From contig OW051495.1 in the NCBI GenBank assembly GCA_932521035.1, positions 5,394,001-5,458,000 of the forward strand: a stretch of 64,000 bases of DNA, given 5' to 3'. Position numbers and translations under genes: made by a program. Below, piece after piece: positions 1 through 15,739 of the stretch. How positions within the stretch are numbered: the stretch's first letter is position 1; each line of letters opens with the position of its first letter. The notes under the pieces were generated by a model. That model saw only the letters and a list, made by a program, of their open reading frames with translations, was not told where the DNA came from and made no database searches. The stretch comes from Oscheius dolichura (Eukaryota > Nematoda > Chromadorea > Rhabditida > Rhabditidae).

Positions 1-460
1 GGACGACACAAAAAGAACCTTCATTGGATCTACGAGAATAAGTTAATAGCCTATGTAGCGGGAATGTATTTGACCAGAGAGGGAAAGTCTTTGATTGAGT
101 ATCGGTTTGACGAGATTGAGATCACACTCGGGAATGTGGACTAGAGGGAGGACAGACTAGACATGAATGAGAAGAGAAGGAGCAAACGCGGGATATACAC
201 AGTAATCGGGGGTAAGTGAGTCTAAAAGGCAGATGAACCGCTCACGGGGAGAACGAGCGAGCCGGCACAGTCTTCATATGGCACATGAATTCACACACGA
301 GTGGCAGACGAGGAGGAGGACGAGGGGCTACATCTCGAAGAGAGCAGACGGCAGGGGGGACAGGGCCTGAAACAGGGAGGATGATTTGGAGGAGGAGGAC
401 GGGAGAAGACGGATGGCACCTGATATAGCACGACACGGAGAAGAGAGACAACCGCCTACC
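1..460. other. No gene recognised (flank of ONECUT)
   Basis: Purine-rich sequence downstream of the ONECUT stop codon. Only short reading frames without family signatures are present. It is probably 3' UTR and intergenic DNA; I see no further feature. Confidence 0.5.
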
Positions 461-3400
461 CTAGCTGGAGAGCCACTCCTCGCTCAAACCGTCGGCGGAC
501 ATGTCCCACGACGCCTCCTGAAGATTCTGTTCTCTCTTGTTTCCGTTGTTTGTGTATGTAAATTAATCCCCGGGGATAAACTGCCCGGCCCTCTCTAGCC
601 CCTCTGCTCACCTGGTCCTCTCTGTTATGTTGTGAATTATTCGACACATTGGAGCTTCTGTCCTCGTCGGGCCGCTGGTCGTGTCCCCTTCGACGCGCAT
701 TCATAAAGAAGTTGGCCACGGTGGTCGGATCCAGCTGGAGCTGCTGGCTGATTGTCAGCTGCATTTCCCTCGATGGCCTCTTCGTCTCGCGAAAAATGGC
801 CTGGAATTAAGGATAATTCCGTGGCTCGATGTGGCAGCTGATCGCCGTTATTGGGAGCCATTCCTCACCTGGAGGGTCCTCCTCTGGATGTCGGTGAAGA
901 CGAGGCGCGGCTTCTTGGGCGGCTGCGGCTGGCTGCTCTGCACTTGTTGTTCTTCTTTCCTCTTGCAGGCTGAAACTCCGTAATGAGTCGTGTTCGGGTC
1001 CTCCCCCGTTTCTGCTTCAAGAGAGCCACACAAAGAAGGGGACTCGAAATCGGCTGGCCGCCATTCAGCGCGCGTACAACAAAACGCTCTCGAGCGTCCC
1101 CGTCACTCAGGGCTATCCCCCGGGCAATGTGCGCCTGATTGCTCTTGGAGAGGACGACGGGGAGGAGGAGCAGAGCCATCATATGCAGATCGGCCTGAGA
1201 TAAGCGCGATTGAGCGATTTCCACAAAGGAAATGAAGGTAATTTAGATAAACGGGAGATGGCGCCCGTGATCTCCCTCCTCCCCGGCCGGCAGACAGCTG
1301 GAGACGGCCGCCGGTGTGTCGTCACTTTCCCACGCTGGTCCGTGTCGACGTCTAACGTGAATAAGGCCCCACCCTCTCGCCCTCCGAATCGATCCTTTTC
1401 AGGTCTCGTTCCCCCCACTTTTTCGGGACCTTTCCCCTCCCGCCTAGTTTCCTAATTGCGCCATCGCCCGAGGCCTGCTCTGCGTCTCTCCGAATGTACA
1501 TTGCCTCCCAATAGTGTCCAATTCATCGATTTGCTATTGGCTCATTACGGTCGGAGCAAACTTGGACCCGTGGCTACGGTAGTCGCCGCCGCCGTTTGGA
1601 TTACCTCCCTAAAATTGGAGGGAAAGGGAGGAGGAAGGGTTTCAATCGCTAGACGAAGCCGGAGATTATGGTAGGGGGAAAGCAATCAATCAGGAGATAA
1701 GCCGACGATGAATAGGGGCTCCCGGGGGACACAAAACAGGCCCTTTCAGGGCATGACTCCGACCCATTAAAAATGTACAAAATGAGGTGTTTGGGCGGGA
1801 GACAGCCATCTGTCGGCGCGGTTATCTATCGATTCAATTAGGCTCTGGCAGATGGACAGTATGTCATATTAGGGGGATTAGAGGACACAGCCAAAAGGGC
1901 GTACCTGCCATTCGAAGGGCCGACATCCGCTGGAATTCCGGCTCCTGGAGCCACTTGGCCATCCGACGGAATGTCTCCCGGCCACTCTTCAACTTGGACC
2001 ACGGCTTGGGATTGCGCAGCAGGTCGGACAGTGTTCCCTGCGACCTGAAACAAAGCCAATGAGCGAGAAGAGTAGCTGACCCCCTAATCGGTCTAATTAG
2101 TCTGCCTGCCGTTCTAATCTCCTTTCGCGCAATCAGCGCCACAATTTGCACACGACGAAAGCGAGTTAGGCACGCGGCCCACAATTCGAATGGGAAAACA
2201 CTGACCTGCACAGGACTCGCTGGGCAAAAATGGCCTGTGGGATACTGTAGCGCTTGAGTTCGGCCGAGATGCGCTGGGCGAGGTCTTTCGTGTTCAGCTC
2301 CTCTCCATCATCGAGGTCCTCGCCGTCGACACTGCCGCCATTCATTAATGGCGAGTCTTTCTTCGGGGAAGGACTCTAAAGAGGGCCTCGTTGTTTCTGT
2401 CTGCCAGGGGGACTGACCATGCCCGGCTCGTCTACATCACAGTCCCCATTGTAGCCGTTGTAGCCGAAGGGGTCCTTCTCGTGTTTGGCCTCTATACTTC
2501 CGTAGGACGAGTAGCTCGTCGAGAACGGGTTGACCTCCCCCTGGCTCTGGGTCGAGTAGTCCGAGTCCGATCGGGCCGCCTGCCCTGAAATTCATTTCTT
2601 CATTTTCATTAGCATGCCATCTGCTGGTGCTCGAAACCCGAGACCCTATTTACCAACATCATGCCATGTTTGCGAAACACTATAGTGTGAAGGGACACGC
2701 GTGTGAGGGGGGACAGTACCTGCCGGCGAGTCGGGCTCCTCCTCGTTCTGGTCGTACTCGTACTTTATGTTCACTCCATAGGAGCTGTAGGACTGCGTCG
2801 AGGAGGGGAAGAAGTACCTGACAAGGGGGCTATAAAAGAGGAAGAAGGCCGGACTTACGCGGAGCCAGTGGACCTCTCGCGGGTCGGGGAGGAGGAGGCG
2901 CTGAATTTGTCGCCGTTGGAGGTGACCGTCGAGATGGGAGGCAGCGGTTGGAGATTGGTGAGGGTGGCATAGTTGTTGAAGCTGGAAAGAGAAGCAATTG
3001 CGAGGGGAGATAATGGAGCGACAACGGCTACTAATCATCAGGAGGAAATGGAAAGGGACTCACAAATAAGCCGGCGGGCAGGAAAAGGCAGACATTCACT
3101 CGACCAAGACAGGCGCCCGTCCCCACGTGGAATACATTCGCACGCCGCCGCCACGAATGCTAATGGCCCGTGAATTCTGCTCTTTTTTATAGTAAAACGG
3201 CCGGCCACAATGCGATTTTGGGGGGAGTGGTGACTCGATTTACATTGAGCCGTCCTCCTTCCGGGAGGGGGAGGTGTCTCCGAGTCGTGTCTTCCATTTC
3301 TGGCAGGACACGGAGCCCTCCGGCAATTAGCCAGCTGTCGCGGAAATTCGTCGTAGCGACGCGACGGAAAACAACGGATCGTGCCAGGAGGCAGGGCCAC

Positions 3401-3933
3401 CTATAGAAGGTAGGGGGCACAACGACTGACAACTTCTCCGTCCCACGTCTAATGAGACTTCTATTTACAGGGAGCGGGGGCAGGCGACAACGGGCGCATT
3501 GGGCATGCGCCCGGGATACAAGCAGTGCATTCATGAGTGGCAGTAGAGACACACCTAGTGAGGGAATCAGAACGGGGCCCTTCCTTTCGAAATAATCCAA
3601 TCCACGCTCTACTTGTGAACAAACAGCCAGATACTTTTGGAGGAGGAAGATGGCGGGCCAGAGCTTGGAGGTGGGGTGAGTGAGAAGTGGGGGCAGAGTT
3701 ATCAGAAGGGGCGAAGGGATGAGGGGGTCCCGGGAAGATGTCGGGGCAGAGGGGGAAAATCGTTAGAAAGGAGCGGCTTACCCGAAAATGGTCCCGGCGT
3801 GGGGACTGCTGCGGCCCCCGCCGTGGTGCTGGTAGTCCTGTAGGAAGTGCTCCTCCCTGCTCGTGTTCGGGCTACTGAGGGCTGCCGAGAGAAGCGGGTC
3901 TGCCATGGGGCCACCGCTCTCGAGGGCCTCCAT
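461..3933 (-). CDS. onecut: ONECUT-family transcription factor (one CUT domain plus homeodomain)
   Basis: Nuclear DNA-binding regulator related to HNF6 and C. elegans CEH-48. Minus-strand exons in order: an N-terminal exon (about 3780-3933) starting MEALESGGPMADPLL; an exon near 2850-2980 with the family motif LQPLPPISTV; acidic Ser/Tyr-rich exons at 2720-2820 and 2420-2580; the CUT domain across about 2320-1905 (NTKDLAQRI, YSIPQAIFAQRVL, GTLSDLLRNPKPWSKLKSG, FQRMSALRMA); the linker and homeodomain start near 880-985 (KKPRLVFTDIQRRTLQ); and the homeodomain end at 612-790 (QLTISQQLQLDPTTVANFF, then MNARRRG). The last exon is inferred at 461-517, joined in phase, ending SEEWLSS. The homeodomain has the Phe-Met recognition-helix signature typical of ONECUT. 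The start is the first ATG in the N-terminal exon; an upstream non-coding exon is possible. Family identity is secure; the first and last exon limits are less so. Confidence 0.9.
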
Positions 3934-4482
3934 GCTCCCTCTGGCGGGCCGCACCGCAACACGCACGCGTAGCCCCGGGGCTGGGGAGGCGAGGATTAGC
4001 CGGCTGTCCAGTGGTCAGCATAGCTTTTTCCTTTTAAGGAAGGGACCGAAGCCACCGGAGGCCGGTTCGAGGGCCACCGAAGAACGGTCGATGGGGCTGC
4101 CCCCGAGACGATGAAGAGTGCCGGCCTGCCCCACAAATCTATACGCAACAGCAGGCTTGTTGGGAAAAAGCTATGGCAGCAAAAAGGTATCGAACATTTT
4201 CATTACGCGCCCCTCAGGCTGTCCCCTCCACGCCGCCATTATACTCCTCCGCTCCCTTTCCGGAAACGGCCTCCTTTGCGTGACTGCGGCTTACGGTACC
4301 TTCCGAATACAAATCTGTGCTCAGATAAGGCAGTCCTCAAAATATTATTAGAGAATACGATTCAGCCCAAGGCAAAGTAACCTCGTTGTCTGTAATGCTC
4401 ATCTGAGTAGACATCCTCAGTTTGTCCTTTGTTTACCTAGCGGATGGATACGGTAATCTGGATCATGTGACTAGATAGACGT
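3934..4482. other. Upstream region of ONECUT; no gene recognised
   Basis: Composition shifts here from GC-rich to AT-rich. Short frames on both strands show no family signature. It probably holds the ONECUT promoter or 5' UTR. Confidence 0.4.
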
Positions 4483-5130
4483 CTAATCATCTCTACAATA
4501 TCTCTCTATCTTTTCCTCGAACAGATACGAATGATCCCGGCTCAGACTCGGCCCAAAAGATGCATGTTGCGAGAGTGACTCGTAATCCCCAAAGACGCCG
4601 TGGCTGTTTGACTGGTTGCAAGCCCTCCGGGACGGGTTCACTCTCATATTTCTCAGGCTGTCTTGTGAATGAGCAGACCTCAGGGGCTTGAGGCGCCGGC
4701 TCATTAGGTTGTCGGACCAGCTGGCACTCCTCTTCCACGAGATTACCACTGTTCCGTTGACATTATGAAGGAGCGCGGCTGGAATTGAATGCTCTCCGTG
4801 CCTCCTTCCTTCATCATTCTTTTATCGTAAAAATATATTTCTCCTGTCAAAAGCGTATAGAAACCGCTGCGAACTCCTCTTTCTCCATTCTGCTCGGATG
4901 CCACATAAGAACAGGCGAATTCAATAAGATACTCTTCTTTTCGATTAATTTGGTGCCAGATGGTATCTTTGCTACCCAGGCTACATCCATCAATCAATGG
5001 CTTTTGCCTTCTGATGCGACTCCTATACTGCTTGCATAATTCATCATGGTGTGGTGCCGACGGACTACAAAACGGTGCCCCCGAGGACTCCCGCAAGGCA
5101 ATTACATCCGGAGGCTGCTATCGGAAGGGC
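4483..5130 (-). CDS. Unassigned minus-strand reading frames, possible small gene
   Basis: Two open stretches look protein-like. The upstream one (about 4960-5130) reads PPDVIALRESSGAPF and continues with a Lys/Arg-rich segment. The downstream one (4483 to about 4800) contains SWSDNLMSRR and SLSRDHSYLFEEKIERYCRDD split over its length, and ends at a stop codon at 4483. The two are in different frames, so an intron would have to lie near 4800-4960; I could not fix its boundaries or find a convincing start codon. The locus begins about 150 bp behind the CYFIP stop on the same strand, and a 3' splice-site-like ctacag lies near 5136, so it could be the second gene of a trans-spliced pair. I do not recognise a family. 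It may also be non-coding. Confidence 0.3.
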
Positions 5131-5309
5131 CACCTGTGGTGTCTGTAGGCAGGAAACATATATTTAAGACACGCTTAAATAAATAACTTTGTACAATACC
5201 TCAAGGCTAGCAAAGAAATGCAACGGGGACCCGGAGGAGATAAAGGGAGATTACGAACATGGAATAAGGAATGTTGAGCAATGGGCAAAGAGTAAAAATT
5301 AGACTTTTT

Positions 5310-10258
<4,949 letters not shown>

Positions 10259-10480
10259 TCGTTAATGAAACAGTATATCGTCTGAAAGTTTACAATATAA
10301 ACTTGGAAACAGATAAAATGTCGTACATTCCGCTATCATAAGATTAGTAAGCGGCACGCTGAGAGGGAAAAAGAATGGGCGAAGGTCGCATGGCGGACAA
10401 TCCCACTTCCAGTGGCACGCCCGGGCGTCCTGGGCGCCCAGTTGAGATCCTAATTTTTTTATAGCATTCAACTCCTAAAG
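10259..10480. promoter_or_regulatory. Short bidirectional promoter between CYFIP and the URB1-like gene
   Basis: Only 222 bp separate two divergent start codons. In otherwise AT-rich DNA there is a GC-rich core near 10381-10445 containing ATGGCGG, an ETS-like CACTTCC and the 12-bp palindrome CTGGGCGCCCAG. These are motif resemblances only; no TATA box was evident to me. Confidence 0.5.
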
Positions 10481-12257
10481 ATGGTTCGTCAAAAGGAAGA
10501 TATAAAACTGGAAGTAGGACCAACTAAAGAAGTAAAACAAGAGCTGGAATATCAACTGGAGGATATTTGCAAGCAAATAAAAGCAGAAAAATCGGTGAAT
10601 TTGGAACTTATAAACCAGCTGAAGATAGCCTTGAAAAATGTAAGCATGTTTTTTTCTAATAATATTATGCTGTTCAAGAATGACAACTCAGATCATATTA
10701 AATATCTTGTGGATATACACATTCTCACATCTCTTTTATCATCGTATGAAGCACTTCGTACACCCAAAGATGTTAAAATTTATGATGTTATTAGCAAACT
10801 GGAAAAGAAGCATGGTATAGATTTTGGGTTTGTTTTCTTTGCTACTGCTTAACTCATATTTTAGACCTCTGCAGCCGTTTGTATGGGGACCATCCGCCGT
10901 CGAACACTACCACAAATTAACTACGCTCGGCTCAACTCTACATAGAATCTCGCCTAATCAGGTATGACATCCAAATCTTTACTAATTGCTACAGATTATC
11001 ACCATTTTTGATAGTTCCGTAATGTGGAATACTGTCAAAAACCATTCAAAGCCGGAAAACAAATCAGTCTATGATGAGAGGTTTGTTATGAGGCTTTTCG
11101 CATCACTGATGTACGCTGGCTCTGAGGTATTAGGCTCTTTTTATAAATGAAATTGTTTGCAGCTATCTTGTAAACCGTTCATTGAAAGCAACTGCTTAGC
11201 ACTGATTTTTTCATGTACAAGTTCAAAAAATACTTCTACTCGCACTCTTGCCTATTACAATTTACAAAAATTTTTATCGCTACTCTTGGTATGTTGCTTT
11301 CAATATCTCTTAAGCTTATTTAGGAGCTGAAAGAAGAGAAATTCGAAGAGAAAGCTTTGTACATTTATATATTACGACTTTTTAAACAGAGTATTACCAC
11401 GGAAGCACCTAGAATATCTCACCGTAAGAGTTCACATAGATATTTGTAAATATCTCTTTGTAGTAATTTCTCACTTCTTTGCTCGAGTCTCCAAGTTAAC
11501 CTTACATCCAAAATCTCCGGCGTATTCTCAAATTTTATCTTTTCTTTGCCAAAAACCGCAAGTAGATCTCAATAATGTAAGATATGCATAACTGTAACTC
11601 AGGAATACGTGCTTAGGTCCCTGAGTTTTATAAGCTTCTCCTTTCAACTTCATCTGAACATTACAAAAATGAGCGAGAATGGATGCTCCAGTTGCTTTCT
11701 GAAGCCATTATTGATCCGATTGACTATAACGTTCTACAAAACAGGTAATCATGATTATGTATGAACCCTCAATTCTTTTTCTTAGATCTGGTATAAAAAT
11801 ATTATTATGCTTTTTTATCTCATGCCTCAGTGATCAACCATGCCGAAAACTTATTTTGGCCACATTGAAAGCTGCATGTACTATACCCTCTGCTGCGTAT
11901 GATTTGTTTCACCGTTGTAATTTGCACTCTTGGATTTCCATAGCTATAAGGGCAAGCTTTCTCAGCTTCTCACAAACAGACTTGCAGAATCCAAATTTGA
12001 CGCGATGGGAGCGAAACTATTTAGCACAAATATTTGTTATCCTTCTAGAAAATGAGAAGTTAGTAAGAAGCGAAAGAAGCGATGTAGAAGACAGAGTAGC
12101 GGCAGTTTCAGCCAAGTTGGCAGCCAAATCAGTATTTCATTTTATTTTTTTCTGCTTTAACCTAGTTAAGGTGATGAGCGTACTAGAAGAAACTGATATG
12201 ACGGAAGCGGTTTCCGCACAGCATATACAATCTCTAAATAAGTTTTTTGGCCTATAA
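10481..12257 (+). CDS. URB1/Npa1-like nucleolar protein, C-terminal (NopRA1) region only
   Basis: The family acts in the nucleolus in 60S ribosome assembly. About ten short exons read through. Recognised blocks: LEKKHGIDFG and PFVWGPSAVEHYHKL (10800-10910), LHRISPNQIITIFDSSVMW (10945-11035), SCKPFIESNCLAL (11165-11205), NVPEFYKLLLS (11575-11650), EREWMLQLLSEAIIDPIDYN (11670-11735), GIKILLCFFISCLSDQPC (11790-11845), IPSAAYDLFHRCNLHSWI (11885-11940), and the C-terminus SAQHIQSLNKFFGL. The start is ATG 10481, followed by a Lys/Glu-rich helix (MVRQKEDIKLEV). URB1 proteins are usually well over 1,500 residues; this one would be roughly 480, and CYFIP leaves no room for upstream exons. It is either a truncated paralogue or the N-terminal half lies elsewhere. 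The last intron is 12131-12170, with acceptor gttaag. Confidence 0.8.
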
Positions 12258-12404
12258 TTGTTATTTGTTTCTGTTTTGTTAACGCCCATGTTGTTATTGT
12301 TTTATAAAGATTCTACAGAATAGCCTTTATTCATAATAAAAAATAATTCATGGAAGGCTACGAGTAATTACGAGATACCAGAAAGTCTTTGATGGGCGAG
12401 AAGA

Positions 12405-12797
12405 TCAGCGTGCGCCAACGCGAGTTCTTGGATTTCCATTATTTGGTGGAGCACATGGAATTTTGTCCGGGAGAGGACGGCGAAAAAGCAACACATGACG
12501 CTCGGGACTGTGTATCATATAGTGCACCCATCCAGGAGACTGCAATCTTTCATTTAGGCATTGAGATGTGCTTACCTGCTGGATACCCAAACTGCGCCAT
12601 TCCGTTTCGGTCATGAGGCGATTTTTGGGAATAAGTTTAGCAACTTCCTGTAAAATAATTATAATAAACGTTCACCATAAGCGATATAAAATAAATAATG
12701 AGAAATAGCAAACCTTGGTGACATGAACATGTCTGTATTCGTATTCATCGTCTTCATATTTTGGAGAATAGTAAAAATCATTAGCTCCGGTGGTCAT
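12405..12797 (-). CDS. cks-1: CKS1, cyclin-dependent kinase regulatory subunit
   Basis: Small adaptor that binds CDKs and phospho-epitopes in cell-cycle control. Three exons: [20 protein letters not shown] then YRHVHVTK (12797-12714); [20 protein letters not shown] (12650-12575); and [19 protein letters not shown] with RRPLP (from about 12540). All CKS signatures are present, including the SPGW-H-Y-HxPE hinge and strand segment and the anion-site basic residues. The C-terminus extends about 20 residues beyond RRPLP, as in metazoan CKS proteins with longer tails, and ends at TGA (tca at 12405). The start ATG lies 4 bp behind a tttacag splice-acceptor consensus and 105 bp after the stop of the preceding same-strand gene, which suggests trans-splicing in an operon. 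Confidence 0.95.
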
Positions 12798-12815
12798 TTT
12801 ACTGTAAAATATTTG
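12798..12815 (-). promoter_or_regulatory. Candidate trans-splice acceptor before CKS1
   Basis: On the minus strand, tattttacag lies 4 bp ahead of the CKS1 ATG, with no possible upstream coding exon except the neighbouring gene. This fits an SL acceptor of a downstream operon gene. The SL sequence itself is not in the window. Confidence 0.5.
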
Positions 12816-12902
12816 ACAATATGAAGGAGATTCAAAGCAGTTAAAGGAAATCCTTTTTCTGATAACTACTATATATAAACAAATTTATTCAACATTTAAA
12901 GA

Positions 12903-13318
12903 TCAAGGATGATGAAGATTGACAAGACGAGCATGCAAAGGAGCAATATCCTGAAATAAATATTAGAAAAGCAAAAAACATATTCAAATTTGTAATAGCT
13001 TTAAAGCATCGACCGTACTATTTCTACAACATCCCATTATGAGCTAAAGAACTACATGTGAAATCGATAAGAAAAGCGATGTTATGTCGATCGAAGAAGT
13101 TTAATGTATAAAATAATAACCTGAAGTGTTTTATTATACTCGGCCAAGGTCATCGAAAATGTAGCATAGAATTCTGTTTGGCCAATAAAATAATGAACAT
13201 TCAATTTGGAAGAAGGTTCAGACCCTGATTTAAAGCAACAATCAACTGAACTTTTTTATGTGGAAAATACATAAATCTTACCAATAAGAGAAAACGAGTT
13301 AATGGTCGGCGTAGACAT
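12903..13318 (-). CDS. Small unassigned protein (about 62 residues) between EED and CKS1
   Basis: Three exons joined in frame: MSTPTINSFSLIG (from 13318), an exon at about 13122-13235 with KLNVHYFIGQTEFYATFSM and LAEYNKTLQ, and an exon at 12903-12953 with DIAPLHARLVNLHHP then TGA. Both introns have gt...ag borders and keep the frame. No signal peptide, membrane helix or metal motif is seen. The ATG sits one base behind ttttcag and 174 bp after the EED stop; the CKS1 start follows 105 bp downstream, so it is probably co-transcribed with both. I do not recognise the family; the conserved-looking HYFIGQTEFY core would be the best search seed. Confidence 0.65.
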
Positions 13319-13337
13319 TCTGAAAACCAAAACGAAA
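13319..13337 (-). promoter_or_regulatory. Candidate trans-splice acceptor before the small EED-CKS1 gene
   Basis: The minus strand reads cgttttggttttcag followed by one base and then ATG. A pyrimidine-rich tract and AG directly at the start codon, in a short same-strand gap, fit an operon-internal SL acceptor. Confidence 0.5.
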
Positions 13338-13492
13338 TGGTTTCAAGCTACGAAAATATGCTAATTTGTTTGATAGGAACAAAGAAACGGATTAAGCAAA
13401 GCGATCCGAAAATATTTATGTGGGCTTGCTCAGCATCAGATTAACTGTATTTGCGACAGTTCTCAGTCTAATAATAGAGCATATATATAATT

Positions 13493-15219
13493 TTAAAAAT
13501 AAACCTTTCTCATAATTTTTGTTATAGTGCTGTCGTCGCCAACAGTAATAATAGTATTTCCGCACGTACTGAAGCATACCTGACGAATTGAACGCCTGCT
13601 GACAGTCATTTCAAAGGTTCTTTTAATTACTAAATTATGAAGGATGTCCAAATACTTACGGTTCCACACACATGTTTTGCGGATTCAGGTCAAAAAATAG
13701 TAATTTCCCGTCTGTTCCACCGAAAACGGCCCACTAGAACAAAATAAAGCTAAGATTATAAACTACTCACATCATATTGGGGAGAGACATCGAATTTCAG
13801 GAACCACACATCACAATGAGGAAGTGGAAATGTCTTAATAAGAGTTGTGACGCGATCACTTTTATATGGAAAAAGTTTGTGAAATGGTTCCCCTGTATGT
13901 CCAAAACGAAAAACGTTAGCAGTTTTTTCAGTACCCTATAAGATAGTGTTGCTAAGAAATTTCGTGAAATTACTTTGGATATTAAATACCATCCCACAAA
14001 TCGAATGCAGTCAACATAATCAGTATGTAAGTCTGTTGTTTCACAACAAGGAAATTGTTGATATATTGGGCCACTATAACACATATATTATTACTATATG
14101 GTTGCATACCGCGGTATATGGTCTGTAGTCCTCGGTATATGCGTGTGATTACGAGGCTCCTCTTCAGAATCGTCTTTCTCATAAAGGGAACTATCGAAAA
14201 GCTTTTGTGCGTCTTCATTCAAATACCAAAATTTAATAGAATGGTCCATACTACAAGTAACCAAAAATGTACTATCGGGAGACCAATCCTAAAAGAGCAT
14301 ATGAGCATAGACTGACTTACACATGACAGAACTTGATCAAGATGCCCTTTTTGTCCGCCTAAAACAATTAAGGCCGATTTCTTTCTGAGATGCCAAATAC
14401 GAGCGCTGTTATCTTTAGAAACGGATGCGAAAACCATGGAATTGTTAGGATCCGTGCGCAGTTCATTTACTGTATCGCCATGGCCAAACTTTTCCTAAAC
14501 ATAATGTTATAACGCATATAATCACTCATACATGCAGAATAACACCACTCGCTGGATCTATAACTTTAATAAATCCACATTCTCCAGCAACGATTATTCT
14601 TGATCTCTTTTCTATTTGGTCGAAACACCAGCTAAGAGCATAGTAGTCTTCATTGTTCTAAAGAAATCTCAATGTTAAAAACAAACTCTTACATTCGTAT
14701 CTTGTATTATACGTTTCAGTTCCACTTTCCTAGAGCTGTTGTCACTAGCATACACATGGATCTGAGCAATCAAGGAGCGACAGTGAAATTAAACTTACAA
14801 CATGTTTAGCGGCCGTAGCGAAAACAGACCAAGTACCATCAACGTCATAAGGACTAAAAGCTACCGCATAAATTCCCTCCCTGTGATGTGTTTCCTAAAA
14901 GCTTATAATAGAAGTGGGCAATTATATTATGGCCAGGAATCCTCTCAGGCCAGTGAAAATAGAAGTTAAAACTAAATACCTGCATTTTCTTCACCATAGA
15001 AAATTCATTTCTTCGCGCTATATAATTAAATTCTAAAAAAGGTTACTTTGAACTGCAAAGAAAACCTCGACCTTCATCCTCATAGGGGTCCGGTAAATTA
15101 CATCCGAAGTCTATATCATGTCGTCTTCGCTTATTCCTTGGTTCTTCTTCCGAAATGTTTTCTATATTATCCGGGGAAGAAGGTAACTCTTCGTTTTCTT
15201 CGTCTTCTAATGGAAACAT
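13493..15219 (-). CDS. eed: EED / ESC (MES-6), WD40 subunit of Polycomb repressive complex 2
   Basis: Chromatin protein that binds trimethyl-lysine and stimulates the H3K27 methyltransferase. The start ATG 15219 opens an acidic N-terminus (MFPLEDEENEELPSSPDNIE) with a basic NKRRRHD patch. WD blocks on successive minus-strand exons: FAT near 14815-14835 (WSVFATAAKHV); VAG-type ECGFIKVIDPASGVI near 14530-14580; SVSKDNSARIWHLRKKSA near 14365-14435; GGQKGHLDQVLSC near 14330-14370; DWSPDSTFLVTCSMDHSIKF near 14240-14295; HTDYVDCIRFVGWYLISK near 13990-14030; and the closing repeat RQVCFSTCGNTIITVGDD near 13525-13580, matching the end of EED. The stop TAA is at 13493. Repeats are divergent but in the expected order. 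It is divergent from CCT8 (about 520 bp between starts) and followed by two closely spaced same-strand genes. Confidence 0.9.
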
Positions 15220-15739
15220 TTTATCGATGCATGCACAGGTTTAAAGCTGAAAAAAAATGTAACTAGGAGATTAAATAGCAACAGGAACAAAGTGCTAAAA
15301 TAAATATACAAAAATGAGCGTTGTGAAAAATAATGTTGAGATGCTTTTGACGTGCACTATAGACTACCTTGTTTTGAATATGACATATAACGGTGCATTG
15401 TGCCAACATCGTGGAACTAACCATTCTCAAATAACCCGTCCTCTATACTTTGAACTTTGTTCCAGAGGCAGAAAATGAACTCTTTACAATTGAAACAGCT
15501 GAGGTCAGCTGAATCGGCTGAAAAGCCGCGGAAAAATAGTTATTTGAATTCGCGGAGGGATCGAACCATGCTGCGGGACCTAGGATACAGACCTTTAGCA
15601 TGCGCATTTTTAGCCCAGAAGATTCCTTTCACTATTCGAACAAGCGAGGCTTCCATTTTTGTTTGCTTTTGATTTCTCTCCTTTTATTCTTCTCTAAAGT
15701 CTTTATCGTAGGGGTTTTTTCAAGTATCTTGATTTGAAT
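15220..15739. promoter_or_regulatory. Divergent promoter region of EED and CCT8 with a tRNA-like B-box remnant
   Basis: No coding gene. Near 15547-15612 the minus strand holds GGTTCGATCCC (a pol III B-box) downstream of a degenerate A-box-like stretch. It does not fold into a standard tRNA cloverleaf by eye, so it is probably an old tRNA-derived repeat. A GCATGCGCA near 15600 resembles an NRF-1 half site. Confidence 0.4.

Noticed and set aside
15500-15620. tRNA gene on the minus strand
   Set aside because: B-box is present, but T-stem and acceptor-stem pairing fail by eye; treated as a tRNA-like remnant.
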